This document shows, piece by piece, positions 50,133 to 57,993 of a stretch of DNA of 64,000 nt. The translations under genes were made by a program, and so were the position numbers. Source of the DNA: Pseudomonas sp. RIT-562 (GTDB lineage: Bacteria; Pseudomonadota; Gammaproteobacteria; Pseudomonadales; Pseudomonadaceae); assembly GCF_026241895.1 (NCBI RefSeq), contig NZ_JAPJIV010000018.1, forward strand, positions 80,716 through 144,715, written 5' to 3'. Below the pieces are notes generated by a model that was not told the DNA's origin, ran no database searches, and saw only the letters and a program-made list of their open reading frames with translations. The number at the start of each line of letters is the position of its first letter. The first letter of the stretch is position 1.

Positions 50133-51599
50133 ATGTTCCAGTTGTTTCATTTGTCCGCCGAAAAATCCACCAACCTGCAGCAGCAACTGCGCGAGCAGAT
50201 TGCCCAGGTGATTCTCAACGGCAATATTCCGCTCGATACCGCGTTACCCTCCAGTCGCAAGCTGGCCAAACAGCTGAACATCGCGCGCAATACGGTGGTG
50301 CTCGCCTACGAACACCTGCTCGATGATGGCTACTTATTGGCCCGAGAACGCAGTGGTTACTACGTCAATCCGGATATCCTCGCGCGCAAGGTCGAGGCGC
50401 CGCGTGGGGGCCAGGAAGAGGTCGCTAGTACCGGGCTGGACTGGTCCCGACGGCTCGTCATGCAACCCTCGCAGCAACGCAATATGAGCAAGCCGCGGGA
50501 TTGGCAGAATTACAAGTATCCGTTTATCTACGGGCAGTTCGACCCCGCCCTGTTCCCGACGGCCAACTGGCGTGAATGTTGCCGCGACGCGGTCAGCATC
50601 CCGGCGATCCGTGACTGGGCTTCGGACCGCTTCGATAACGACGACCCCCTGCTGATGGAACAGATCAGGACGCGCCTGTTGCCACGCCGTGGCGTCTGGG
50701 CTTCCCCCGAGCAAATCCTGGTCACGGTGGGCGCGCAACACGCTCTGTACATCCTGGCGCGCCTGTTGTTGCGCCCTGAGAGCCTGATGGGCATCGAAGA
50801 GCCGGGGTACATGGACATCCGCAATATCGCCATGCTCAATCCCTCGCGAATCCAGCCGCTGGCGGTCGACAACCAGGGCCTGATCATGAGCGAGAAGCTC
50901 AATGGCTGCGACCTGATCTACACCACCCCCAGCCATCAGTGTCCGAGCACCGTGACCATGCCCCTGGAGCGCCGCTACGAATTATTGGAGCGGGCCAATC
51001 AGCACGATTTCCTGATCATCGAGGACGACTACGAGAGCGAGACCAACTTCAAGGGCAGCCCGATCCCGGCACTCAAGAGCCTGGACAAGCATGATCGGGT
51101 GCTCTACGTCGGCAGCCTGTCCAAGACCCTGGCACCCGGCCTGCGGGTGGGTTACCTGGTAGGTCCCGAAGCCCTGATCCGCGAGGCGCGGGCTTTGCGG
51201 CGGCTGATGGTGCGCCATCCGGCGGCGAACAATCAGCGCTCGGTGGCGCTGTTCCTCGAACGTGGTTACCACGATGCATTGATCATGAGCCTGATGCGGG
51301 CTTACGAGGAGCGCCATCAGCAGATGGGCGAGGCCCTTCGCGAGTACCTGCCGGAATCCTCCAAGGAGCCGAGCTTCGGTGGCTCCTGCTACTGGGTAAA
51401 GGGACCTGACAGCCTGGATGCGCGACGCCTGCAGAAGGAGGCCGCCGAGCACGGCATCCTGATCGAGCCCGGCGATATCCACTTCTTTGGTGAGCACCCG
51501 CCGCTCAACTATTTCCGTCTGGGCTACTCGTCGATCCCGGCGGAGCGCATCCGTCCGGGCATCAAGCTGCTCGCCGAGCTCATCCAGCAACTCAGCTGA
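50133..51599 (+). CDS. tauR: MocR/GntR-type regulator TauR with aminotransferase-like domain
   Basis: 488 residues. GntR winged helix at about 15-80 (SRKLAKQLNIARNTVVLAYEHL), linker, then a class I aminotransferase-like domain (about 120-485) with PLP Lys in VGSLSKTLAPGLRVGY (about 330) and IIEDDYESE (about 297). TauR in other bacteria activates taurine genes when taurine and PLP are present. It lies between tpa and xsc, and repeats matching its known boxes occur in four promoters of the locus. ATG 50133 is placed at the conserved MFQLFHLS. Confidence 0.9.
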   Translation: MFQLFHLSAEKSTNLQQQLREQIAQVILNGNIPLDTALPSSRKLAKQLNIARNTVVLAYEHLLDDGYLLARERSGYYVNPDILARKVEAPRGGQEEVASTGLDWSRRLVMQPSQQRNMSKPRDWQNYKYPFIYGQFDPALFPTANWRECCRDAVSIPAIRDWASDRFDNDDPLLMEQIRTRLLPRRGVWASPEQILVTVGAQHALYILARLLLRPESLMGIEEPGYMDIRNIAMLNPSRIQPLAVDNQGLIMSEKLNGCDLIYTTPSHQCPSTVTMPLERRYELLERANQHDFLIIEDDYESETNFKGSPIPALKSLDKHDRVLYVGSLSKTLAPGLRVGYLVGPEALIREARALRRLMVRHPAANNQRSVALFLERGYHDALIMSLMRAYEERHQQMGEALREYLPESSKEPSFGGSCYWVKGPDSLDARRLQKEAAEHGILIEPGDIHFFGEHPPLNYFRLGYSSIPAERIRPGIKLLAELIQQLS

Positions 51600-51627
51600 C
51601 CCATCCTCTGTGGGAGTGTTGGAATAT

Positions 51628-51671
51628 CTGGACCCAGCTGGCGCAACAGTTGGTCCTCAACTGGTTCTATC
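51628..51671 (+). promoter_or_regulatory. TauR-box-like array (xsc)
   Basis: TGG-led repeats start at 51629 (CTGGACCCAG), 51639 (CTGGCGCAAC), 51651 (TTGGTCCTCA) and 51662 (CTGGTTCTAT). Pairs 51639/51662 are 23 bp apart and 51629/51651 22 bp. About 120 bp before xsc. Confidence 0.6.
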
Positions 51672-51791
51672 TGGCACTTCCCCCGCCTCCTACTCTAGCC
51701 CCAAGGCAGCCGGTTCTCGCTTCCAGCGAACGTGAGACGGCTCGCTCGCCCCGCCCCAAAACTCCAACACAACAACAATGGAGAGATCTAT

Positions 51792-53552
51792 ATGCCACGC
51801 ATGACCCCCAGCGAAGCAATGGTTGAAACACTGGTTGCCAACGGCGTCTCCGATGTCTTTGGCATCATGGGTTCGGCCTTCATGGATGCGATGGATATCT
51901 TCGCTCCGGCCGGTATTCGTTTTATCCCTGTGGTGCACGAGCAGGGCGCCGGTCACATGGCCGACGGTTTCTCGCGGGTCAGTGGCCGTCACGGCGTGTG
52001 CATCGCGCAGAACGGTCCCGGTATCACCAACTTCGTAACTGCCGTCGCCGCTGCCTACTGGGCCCACAGCCCGGTGGTGGTGATCACGCCTGAAACCGGA
52101 TCGATGAGCCAGGGCCTCGGTGGCTTCCAGGAAGCCCAGCAACTGCCGTTCTTCGAAACCATCACCAAGTACCAGGCGCATGTGCCCAATCCTGCACGCA
52201 TGGCTGAACTGACCGGCCGATGCTTTGATCGGGCCATGCAGGAAAACGGTCCGACCCAGCTGAACATTCCGCGGGACTTCTTCTACGGCGATATCAACGT
52301 CGAGATCCCCACGCCGATCCGTATCGAGCGCAGCGCCGGCGGCGAGCAGAGCCTGGCCGAGGCGGCCGCTTTACTGGCGGGGGCAAAATTTCCGGTGATT
52401 ATCTCCGGGGGTGGCGTGGTCATGGGCGACGCAGTCGAAGCCTGCCAGGCGCTCGCCGAATACCTCGGTGCTCCGGTGGTCAACAGCTACCTGCACAACG
52501 ACTCTTTCCCGGCCAGTCACCAGCTGTGGTGTGGCCCGCTTGGCTATCAGGGTTCCAAGGCGGCGATGAAGCTGCTGGCGCGCGCCGACGTGGTCCTGGC
52601 GCTGGGGACCCGCCTTGGCCCATTCGGTACGCTGCCGCAGCACGGCCTGGATTACTGGCCGAAGCAGGCAAAAGTGATCCAGATCGACTGCGATTCGAAA
52701 ATGCTCGGCCTGGTGAAAAAAATCACCGTGGGTATCTGCGGCGACGCCAAGGCGGCAGCGGTCAACCTGCTCGGTCGCCTGGAGAGCCTCGACGTGCAGT
52801 GCCTGGAAAACAAGGGCGCGCGTGCCGAAGAAATCGCCAAGGAAAAATTCGAGTGGGAAAACGAGCTCAGTGCCTGGATCCACGAAAAGGACGAGTACTC
52901 CCTGGATATGATCAAGGAGCAGAGTGGCGAGGAGGGCAATTACCTGCACCCGCGTCAGGTCCTGCGTGAACTGGAAAAAGCCATGCCGGCCGATGCCATG
53001 GTCTCCACGGACATTGGCAATATCAACTCGGTTTCCAACAGCTACCTGCGCTTCGAGAAGCCGCGTTCGTTCTTCGCTGCCATGAGCTTCGGCAACTGCG
53101 GCTACGCGCTGCCGACCATCATCGGCGCCAAGGTCGCCGCACCGCATCGCACCGCCATCTCCTACGCCGGTGACGGTGCCTGGGGCATGTCGATGATGGA
53201 AATCATGACCTGCGTGCGCGAGAACATCCCGGTCACTTCGATCGTATTCCACAACCGCCAGTGGGGCGCGGAGAAGAAGAACCAGGTGGACTTCTACAAC
53301 CGTCGTTTCGTGGCAGGCGAGCTGGAAAACCAGAGCTTCGCCGGCATCGCCCGCTCGATGGGCGCCGAAGGCGTCGTTGTCGACCGTTTGGAAGACGTCG
53401 GACCGGCGCTCATCGCTGCATGCGAGGCACAAAAGGCCGGCAAGACCACGGTGATCGAGATCATGTGCACCCGCGAGCTGGGCGATCCGTTCCGCCGTGA
53501 TGCGCTGTCCAAACCCGTGCGTTTCCTCGAGAAGTACAAAGACTACGTCTGA
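51792..53552 (+). CDS. xsc: Sulfoacetaldehyde acetyltransferase
   Basis: 586 residues, thiamine-diphosphate enzyme. Cofactor Glu in PVVHEQGAGHMADGF (about 49-63), ThDP motif GDGAWGMSMME (about 460-470) with Asn further on (HNRQWGAEK). Length and start MPRMTPSEAMVETL are typical of Xsc. It splits sulfoacetaldehyde with phosphate into acetyl phosphate and sulfite, the desulfonation step of taurine and isethionate catabolism. ATG 51792 with GGAGAG. Terminator-like hairpin follows, then pta. Confidence 0.95.
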   Translation: MPRMTPSEAMVETLVANGVSDVFGIMGSAFMDAMDIFAPAGIRFIPVVHEQGAGHMADGFSRVSGRHGVCIAQNGPGITNFVTAVAAAYWAHSPVVVITPETGSMSQGLGGFQEAQQLPFFETITKYQAHVPNPARMAELTGRCFDRAMQENGPTQLNIPRDFFYGDINVEIPTPIRIERSAGGEQSLAEAAALLAGAKFPVIISGGGVVMGDAVEACQALAEYLGAPVVNSYLHNDSFPASHQLWCGPLGYQGSKAAMKLLARADVVLALGTRLGPFGTLPQHGLDYWPKQAKVIQIDCDSKMLGLVKKITVGICGDAKAAAVNLLGRLESLDVQCLENKGARAEEIAKEKFEWENELSAWIHEKDEYSLDMIKEQSGEEGNYLHPRQVLRELEKAMPADAMVSTDIGNINSVSNSYLRFEKPRSFFAAMSFGNCGYALPTIIGAKVAAPHRTAISYAGDGAWGMSMMEIMTCVRENIPVTSIVFHNRQWGAEKKNQVDFYNRRFVAGELENQSFAGIARSMGAEGVVVDRLEDVGPALIAACEAQKAGKTTVIEIMCTRELGDPFRRDALSKPVRFLEKYKDYV

Positions 53553-53559
53553 GTGGCCA

Positions 53560-53585
53560 AGGTGTCCGGTTTGCGCCGGACACCT
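53560..53585 (+). terminator. Hairpin after xsc
   Basis: AGGTGTCCGG-N6-CCGGACACCT, 10-bp perfect stem, 7 bp after xsc, without a T-tract. May attenuate read-through to pta. Confidence 0.6.
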
Positions 53586-53699
53586 GCAGCCAGCGGCCTG
53601 TGTGGTGGTCTTTAGCTGCTGCACTGGTCTCCAGGAATACTTCAACGGCGCCTTCTGGCGTTGTTGCAGCTTCCCCCCAGAACACACGGGAATCCAAGC

Positions 53700-54653
53700 A
53701 TGTTGAGCACTATTGCACCTGAATGCCCGGCCTTTCTGCTGGATCGGGCCAAGGCGCTGCCGCGCGTGGTCACAGCGGTGGTCAACCCGGTCAATCTGCT
53801 GAGCCTGGGCAGCGCCAAGCGGGCGTGCGCTGAAGGGCTGATAGAACCGGTGCTGGTCGGCGACCAGGCGCAGATCCGCGCCCTGGCCGAAGAACTCGAC
53901 TGGGACCTGCATGACCTGCGCCTGATGCATGTCAGCGACGATGCACAGTGCGCCGAAGTCGCCTGCATCCTGGCCGGTGCCGGCAACGCGCAGGCTGTCA
54001 TGAAGGGCCATCTGCACTCGGACACGCTGTTGCGTGCGGTACTCAAGCGTGAAGTCGGGCTGCGTGGCGCGAGCCGCCTCAGTCATGTGTTCCATATGAC
54101 TCTGCCGGGCAGCGACAAGGCATTGTCGATCACCGATGCGGTGATCAACGTGCAGCCGACGATCGTCGACAAGATCCATATCGCCCGCAACGCCATCGAG
54201 CTCATGCACGCCTTGGGCTATGACAAGCCGCGCATGGCGGTGTTGTCCGGCACCGAGGAAGTGACTCGCAGCATGCCGTCCAGCCAGGATGCGGCCGAGC
54301 TGGCCAAACTGGCGGCGATCGGCGCCCTGGGTGATGCCTGCGTCGAGGGCCCGCTGGCCTTCGACAATGCGGTCTCGCTGGAGGCGGCGCGGATCAAAGG
54401 CATTGGCGGCGAAGTGGCGGGCAATGCCGACATCCTGCTGGTACCGAACCTCGAAGCCGGCAATTTCCTGTTCAAGCAGATGGTGCATTTCATGAGTGCC
54501 ACGGCTGCCGGCCTGGTGCTGGGCGCGCGGGTGCCGATCATCCTCACATCGCGTGCCGACCCGCTGGAAGCGCGCCTGGCGTCCTGCGCCCTGGCTTCCA
54601 TTTTCATCGATTACCGCCGCCAGTTGAGCAGCCGCTTGCTGGCTGTTGGCTAG
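53700..54653 (+). CDS. pta: Phosphate acetyltransferase (short, Pta/Ptb type)
   Basis: 317 residues of the phosphate acetyl/butyryltransferase fold (MKGHLHSDTLLRAVL at about 101; NILxxPNLEAGN-like ILLVPNLEAGN at about 248; LGARVPIILTSRAD at about 282). It turns acetyl phosphate from Xsc into acetyl-CoA, completing the route to central metabolism. No N-terminal DRTGG domain, unlike housekeeping Pta of Pseudomonas. ATG 53700 fits the conserved start; a weak ribosome site. 147 bp after xsc. Confidence 0.88.
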   Translation: MLSTIAPECPAFLLDRAKALPRVVTAVVNPVNLLSLGSAKRACAEGLIEPVLVGDQAQIRALAEELDWDLHDLRLMHVSDDAQCAEVACILAGAGNAQAVMKGHLHSDTLLRAVLKREVGLRGASRLSHVFHMTLPGSDKALSITDAVINVQPTIVDKIHIARNAIELMHALGYDKPRMAVLSGTEEVTRSMPSSQDAAELAKLAAIGALGDACVEGPLAFDNAVSLEAARIKGIGGEVAGNADILLVPNLEAGNFLFKQMVHFMSATAAGLVLGARVPIILTSRADPLEARLASCALASIFIDYRRQLSSRLLAVG

Positions 54654-54681
54654 GCACTCTCACGACCCAAGGAGCACGACG

Positions 54682-54987
54682 ATGGCTGTGCAACGTTACG
54701 GTTTTATTTTCAAAGCGCCCGGCATGCAGTTCCTCACCCACAACGGTTGTCTTGAGTCCGAGTCCTTCGCCGCGACCTTGTGCGGCGTGGCGAACGTCGA
54801 GGAAGCATTGCTGGTGGCGCAGGAATTGTTGACCCGGCATGTGCAGCTGATCGAGCTGTGCGGCGCCTTCACCGAGGCTGAAGTGGAGCAGATCCGCGAC
54901 GCCGTGGACGATCGGATTCCAGTCGCCGCCGTGCACTACAGTGCCCCGATGCAACAGCGCCTGCAGCAGTTGTCGCCTGGCCCCTAA
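54682..54987 (+). CDS. DUF6506-like small protein in the sulfonate locus
   Basis: 101 residues from ATG 54682, AAGGAG upstream. Pattern YGFIFKAPGMQ at the start and LIELCGAFTEAEVEQIRDAV near residue 55, as in the small DUF6506 family. No catalytic site is evident. It sits between pta and the sulfite-export genes, 28 bp after pta, so it is probably co-expressed with them. Function unknown. Confidence 0.7.
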   Translation: MAVQRYGFIFKAPGMQFLTHNGCLESESFAATLCGVANVEEALLVAQELLTRHVQLIELCGAFTEAEVEQIRDAVDDRIPVAAVHYSAPMQQRLQQLSPGP

Positions 54988-55010
54988 CACCGCCTTGACG
55001 TGGTCCTAAT
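54977..55010 (+). promoter_or_regulatory. TauR-box-like direct repeat (yeiH)
   Basis: CTGGCCCCTAAC (54977) and CGTGGTCCTAAT (54999); TGG starts 23 bp apart. Overlaps the end of the DUF6506 gene, 66 bp before yeiH. Confidence 0.6.
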
Positions 55011-55076
55011 GGGGGACGGGCGTTTTCTCTAGCATCGAACCCCAGTGATTCATAACCACAGGGTGTAGGTGAACAC

Positions 55077-56147
55077 ATGACAATAAAACAGCACCACACA
55101 ATCCCCCCCGTGCACCACCAGGTGCCGGACTCGGCTCAGCCATCGACGTCCTGGTTGGGCCGCCGCCAGCAGAAATGCAGCCTGCTGCTGCCGGGGATCA
55201 TCGCCGCACTGGTGGTCGCCGCCAGTGCCTCTTTCCTGTCCGAGCATTACGGCGCACCGGTGATGTTAATGGCCCTGTTGCTGGGCATGGCGCTGGGTTT
55301 TCTCTCCGAAGAAGGGCGCGCCGTGGCAGGTATTCGCTTCACGTCCAGCACCATCCTGCGCGGTGGCGTGGCGCTGCTGGGCATGCGCATCACCGTCGAG
55401 CAGATTCTCTCGCTCGGCGGGACGCTGATGGCCGTCGTGATCGGTGCAGTGTTCCTGACCATCAGTTTCGGCATCATCCTTTCGCGGCTACTCGGTCAGT
55501 CTCGGGATTTCGGCATTCTCAGCGGCGGCAGCGTGGGCATTTGCGGCGCCTCGGCGGCGCTGGCGATCTCTGCGGTGTTGCCGCCAGACAAGGACAGCGA
55601 GCGCAACATCATCTTCACGGTGATCAGCGTGACTGCCCTGAGCACCATCGCGATGATTGCCTATCCGCCTTTCGCCCAGTGGATCGGCCTGGATGCCCAT
55701 CAGGCCGGGATATTCCTCGGCGCAACCATCCACGACGTGGCCCAGGTGGTGGGTGCCGGCTACAGCATGTCGGAAGAAACCGGCGACACCGCGACCGTGG
55801 TCAAACTGTTGCGCGTAGCCATGCTGGTGCCGATCGTCTTCAGCCTGTCGTTGCTGCTGCGCAAACGCGGTGATGGTGGCCCGCGCGCGGCACTGCCGTT
55901 GCCGCTGTTCATCATCTTCTTTGTGCTGTTTGTCGCTCTCAACAGCAGTGGCATCGCTTCGACCCAGGTGCAGGAGTTTGCTGGCGATGTGTCGCGCTGG
56001 TGCCTGGTGACCGCGATTGCCGCACTCGGGATGAAAACTTCACTGAAGGCGCTGCTGGAAGTGGGCTGGCGCCCGGCGACCCTGCTGGTCAGTGAAACCG
56101 TGTTCCTGGCGGCGATCATCCTGTTTGCGGTGAAGTGGCTGGGATGA
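55077..56147 (+). CDS. yeiH: YeiH/UPF0324-family membrane protein, putative sulfite/sulfate exporter
   Basis: 356 residues with about ten hydrophobic segments after a 30-residue hydrophilic, His-containing start. Family blocks: TILRGGVALLGMRIT (about 92), GICGASAALAISA (about 159) and GATIHDVAQVVGAG (about 220). This family recurs beside xsc and is annotated as putative sulfate exporter; removing sulfite released by Xsc is likely. It overlaps the TauE-like gene by 4 nt, so two different exporters are co-translated. Confidence 0.85.
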   Translation: MTIKQHHTIPPVHHQVPDSAQPSTSWLGRRQQKCSLLLPGIIAALVVAASASFLSEHYGAPVMLMALLLGMALGFLSEEGRAVAGIRFTSSTILRGGVALLGMRITVEQILSLGGTLMAVVIGAVFLTISFGIILSRLLGQSRDFGILSGGSVGICGASAALAISAVLPPDKDSERNIIFTVISVTALSTIAMIAYPPFAQWIGLDAHQAGIFLGATIHDVAQVVGAGYSMSEETGDTATVVKLLRVAMLVPIVFSLSLLLRKRGDGGPRAALPLPLFIIFFVLFVALNSSGIASTQVQEFAGDVSRWCLVTAIAALGMKTSLKALLEVGWRPATLLVSETVFLAAIILFAVKWLG

Positions 56148-56917
56148 GCCTGCAAGTCCATCTGGTTTTTCTGTTGTGCGTGGCTCTGGCAACTGTTGCC
56201 CAGAGCCTCACCGGCTTTGCCTTCGGCCTGATCCTGATGGGCCTGGTCGCGGCCCTGCATATGGTGCCTTTATCCGAAGTCGCCGTGGTGATCAGCATCC
56301 TCACCCTGGGTAACGCGATGGGCACCCTGGGCGGGCCGAAACCGCAGTTGGACCGCGCCGTGCTGATGCCAGTGCTGATCAGCAGTCTACTTGGCGTCAG
56401 CCTCGGCGTGTGGGGGCTCGAAGCGTTGAGTGGTAGCCAGCTGACCTGGTTGCGCCTGCTGCTCGGTGTATTGATCGTCGCCGCCAGCCTCATGCTCGTG
56501 GTGCAGAACAAACCCAAATCCCGACTGTCCCGGCAGCCTTCGTTCTGGCTGGCCGGTGGTCTGTGCGGCCTGCTCAATGGCTTGTTCTCCAGTGGCGGGC
56601 CGCCGATTGTTTATCACCTTTATCGCCAGCCCTTGGGTTACGAAATTATCCGCAACACCCTGATCACGGTATTTTCCGCGAACGCAGCGGCGCGCCTGGG
56701 CCTAGTCGTAGCGCAAGGCCAGATGCAATTGACGACGTTGTGGTTGAGTGCCGAAGCATTGCCGTTGGTGCTGCTGGTGAGTTGGCTGATCCGCCGTTAT
56801 CCGCCCAGGTTATCGCCGCGTACGGTGCGCTGGCTGGTCTTCGTCCTGATGGCGCTGGCGGGCGTCAGCTTGATCGGCGATTCATTGCCGGGGCTTTTGG
56901 CAGCAACCCCGGCATGA
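56144..56917 (+). CDS. tauE: TauE/SafE-family sulfite exporter
   Basis: 257 residues, seven or eight membrane segments. Repeat halves with the Gly-rich motif SLTGFAFGLILMGLVAAL (about 20) and NGLFSSGGPPIVYHLY (about 145), both diagnostic for TauE/SafE. Exports sulfite or sulfoacetate anions. ATG overlaps the yeiH stop (ATGA). The operon ends here; a tandem REPIN array follows within 22 bp. Confidence 0.87.
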   Translation: MSLQVHLVFLLCVALATVAQSLTGFAFGLILMGLVAALHMVPLSEVAVVISILTLGNAMGTLGGPKPQLDRAVLMPVLISSLLGVSLGVWGLEALSGSQLTWLRLLLGVLIVAASLMLVVQNKPKSRLSRQPSFWLAGGLCGLLNGLFSSGGPPIVYHLYRQPLGYEIIRNTLITVFSANAAARLGLVVAQGQMQLTTLWLSAEALPLVLLVSWLIRRYPPRLSPRTVRWLVFVLMALAGVSLIGDSLPGLLAATPA

Positions 56918-56939
56918 ATTCAAGCGAGAACCCACCCTC

Positions 56940-57329
56940 GTAGGAGCCTGGCTTGCCAGCGATGACGTCCGCAAAATCGCCATCGCTGGCAAGCCAGGCT
57001 CCTACGGATTTGCGTCGAACCCAATCCCGAGTACACCCCGATCACCTGTAGGAGTCTGGCTTGCCAGCGATGACGCCCGCGAGATCGCCATCGCCGGCAA
57101 GCCAGGCTCCTACGGATGTGTGCCGAACCCAATTCCCGCGTACACCCCAATCCCTGTAGGAGCCTGGCTTGCCAGCGATGACGCCCGCAAAATCGCCATC
57201 GCCGGCAAGCCAGGCTCCTACGGATATGTGGCGCACCCAAATCCCGCATACACCCCAATCCCTGTAGGAGCCTGGCTTGCCGGCGATGGCGATCTCGCTG
57301 ACGCTATCGCTGGCAAGCTAGACTCCTAC
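56940..57329. repeat. Tandem array of four REPIN hairpins, 108-bp period
   Basis: Four copies of an imperfect hairpin of about 66 bp start at 56940, 57048, 57156 and 57264, exactly 108 bp apart. Each opens with GTAGGAG(C/T)CTGGCTTGCC and closes with its inverse. The 42-bp spacers are similar too (ACCCAATCCC...TACACCCC). The fourth copy is the most diverged. This is a REP doublet that has been multiplied in tandem between convergent transcripts. Confidence 0.9.
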
Positions 57330-57360
57330 AGGTGAGCAGCGCTACGGCATGCATGCAGTT

Positions 57361-57984
57361 TTACTGGTGCAGGATAAAAGTGGTCAGGGCTTGCAGCTCT
57401 TGCGCGCTCAACTGTGCGAAGGGCGGCATTGGTATATCCCCCCATTTTCCGCTGCTGCCGTGCTGAATGCTCGATGCAATCCCGGCCAGGGCCTGCGGAT
57501 CACTGGCGTATCTGGCCGCGACATCGTGGTAAGCCGGCCCGACAATCTTGTGATCAATTGCATGACAGGACAGGCAGCCGTGGTTCTTAAGCAAAGCCAT
57601 GGCGTCGCCTTTATCTGCAGGCGCCGGCGAAAGATTCGAAGCCGCCTGCACCTCGGCATCGCTTGCCCGGGCACTGCCACAGGTCACGGCCAGATAGGCG
57701 CCGATGATCTTTACATCCTCATCGCTTATCGGTGCGCCGTACACCTGTTGCATCTTGCTGGCCTCGGCCGTCCACTGCGCGAGGGTCATGCCAGGCGGCT
57801 GGAAGTTGATGTAGTCGGCAGAATGACAGGTGGAGCACTTCTGCTGGGCCAATGGATATCCAGGTAGTGCGCTGGACTTGAACACCGCCGTTTCAGGCGG
57901 CAAGGTAATCGCAAGTGGTGCTGCACAGGCCATGGTCGCCCAACACACTTGAGCAGCGCACAGCAGGGTGGTCAAAGGTTTCAT
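57361..57984 (-). CDS. Dihaem cytochrome c, SorB-like partner of sulfite dehydrogenase
   Basis: 207 residues with a signal peptide (1-21, CAAPLA end). Two haem sites: CSTCH (about 50) in the first domain and CLSCH (about 137) in the second, with Met ligands expected in PMPPF near the C-terminus. It follows the molybdenum sulfite dehydrogenase gene by 9 bp; its ribosome site lies on the end of that gene. Periplasmic electron acceptor of sulfite oxidation. Two haems rather than one differ from the classic single-haem SorB. Confidence 0.85.
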   Translation of the reverse strand: MKPLTTLLCAAQVCWATMACAAPLAITLPPETAVFKSSALPGYPLAQQKCSTCHSADYINFQPPGMTLAQWTAEASKMQQVYGAPISDEDVKIIGAYLAVTCGSARASDAEVQAASNLSPAPADKGDAMALLKNHGCLSCHAIDHKIVGPAYHDVAARYASDPQALAGIASSIQHGSSGKWGDIPMPPFAQLSAQELQALTTFILHQ

Positions 57985-57993
57985 GTGGGCTCC

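Noticed and set aside
52371..54488. 705-residue minus-strand frame opposite xsc and pta
   Set aside because: Covers two well-conserved enzymes in antisense and has shadow composition.
57120..57335. Open frame with a repeated 36-residue unit (GAWLAxDxA... type) across the REPIN array
   Set aside because: The period equals the 108-bp DNA repeat and both strands give similar frames; this is translated hairpin DNA, not a repeat protein.
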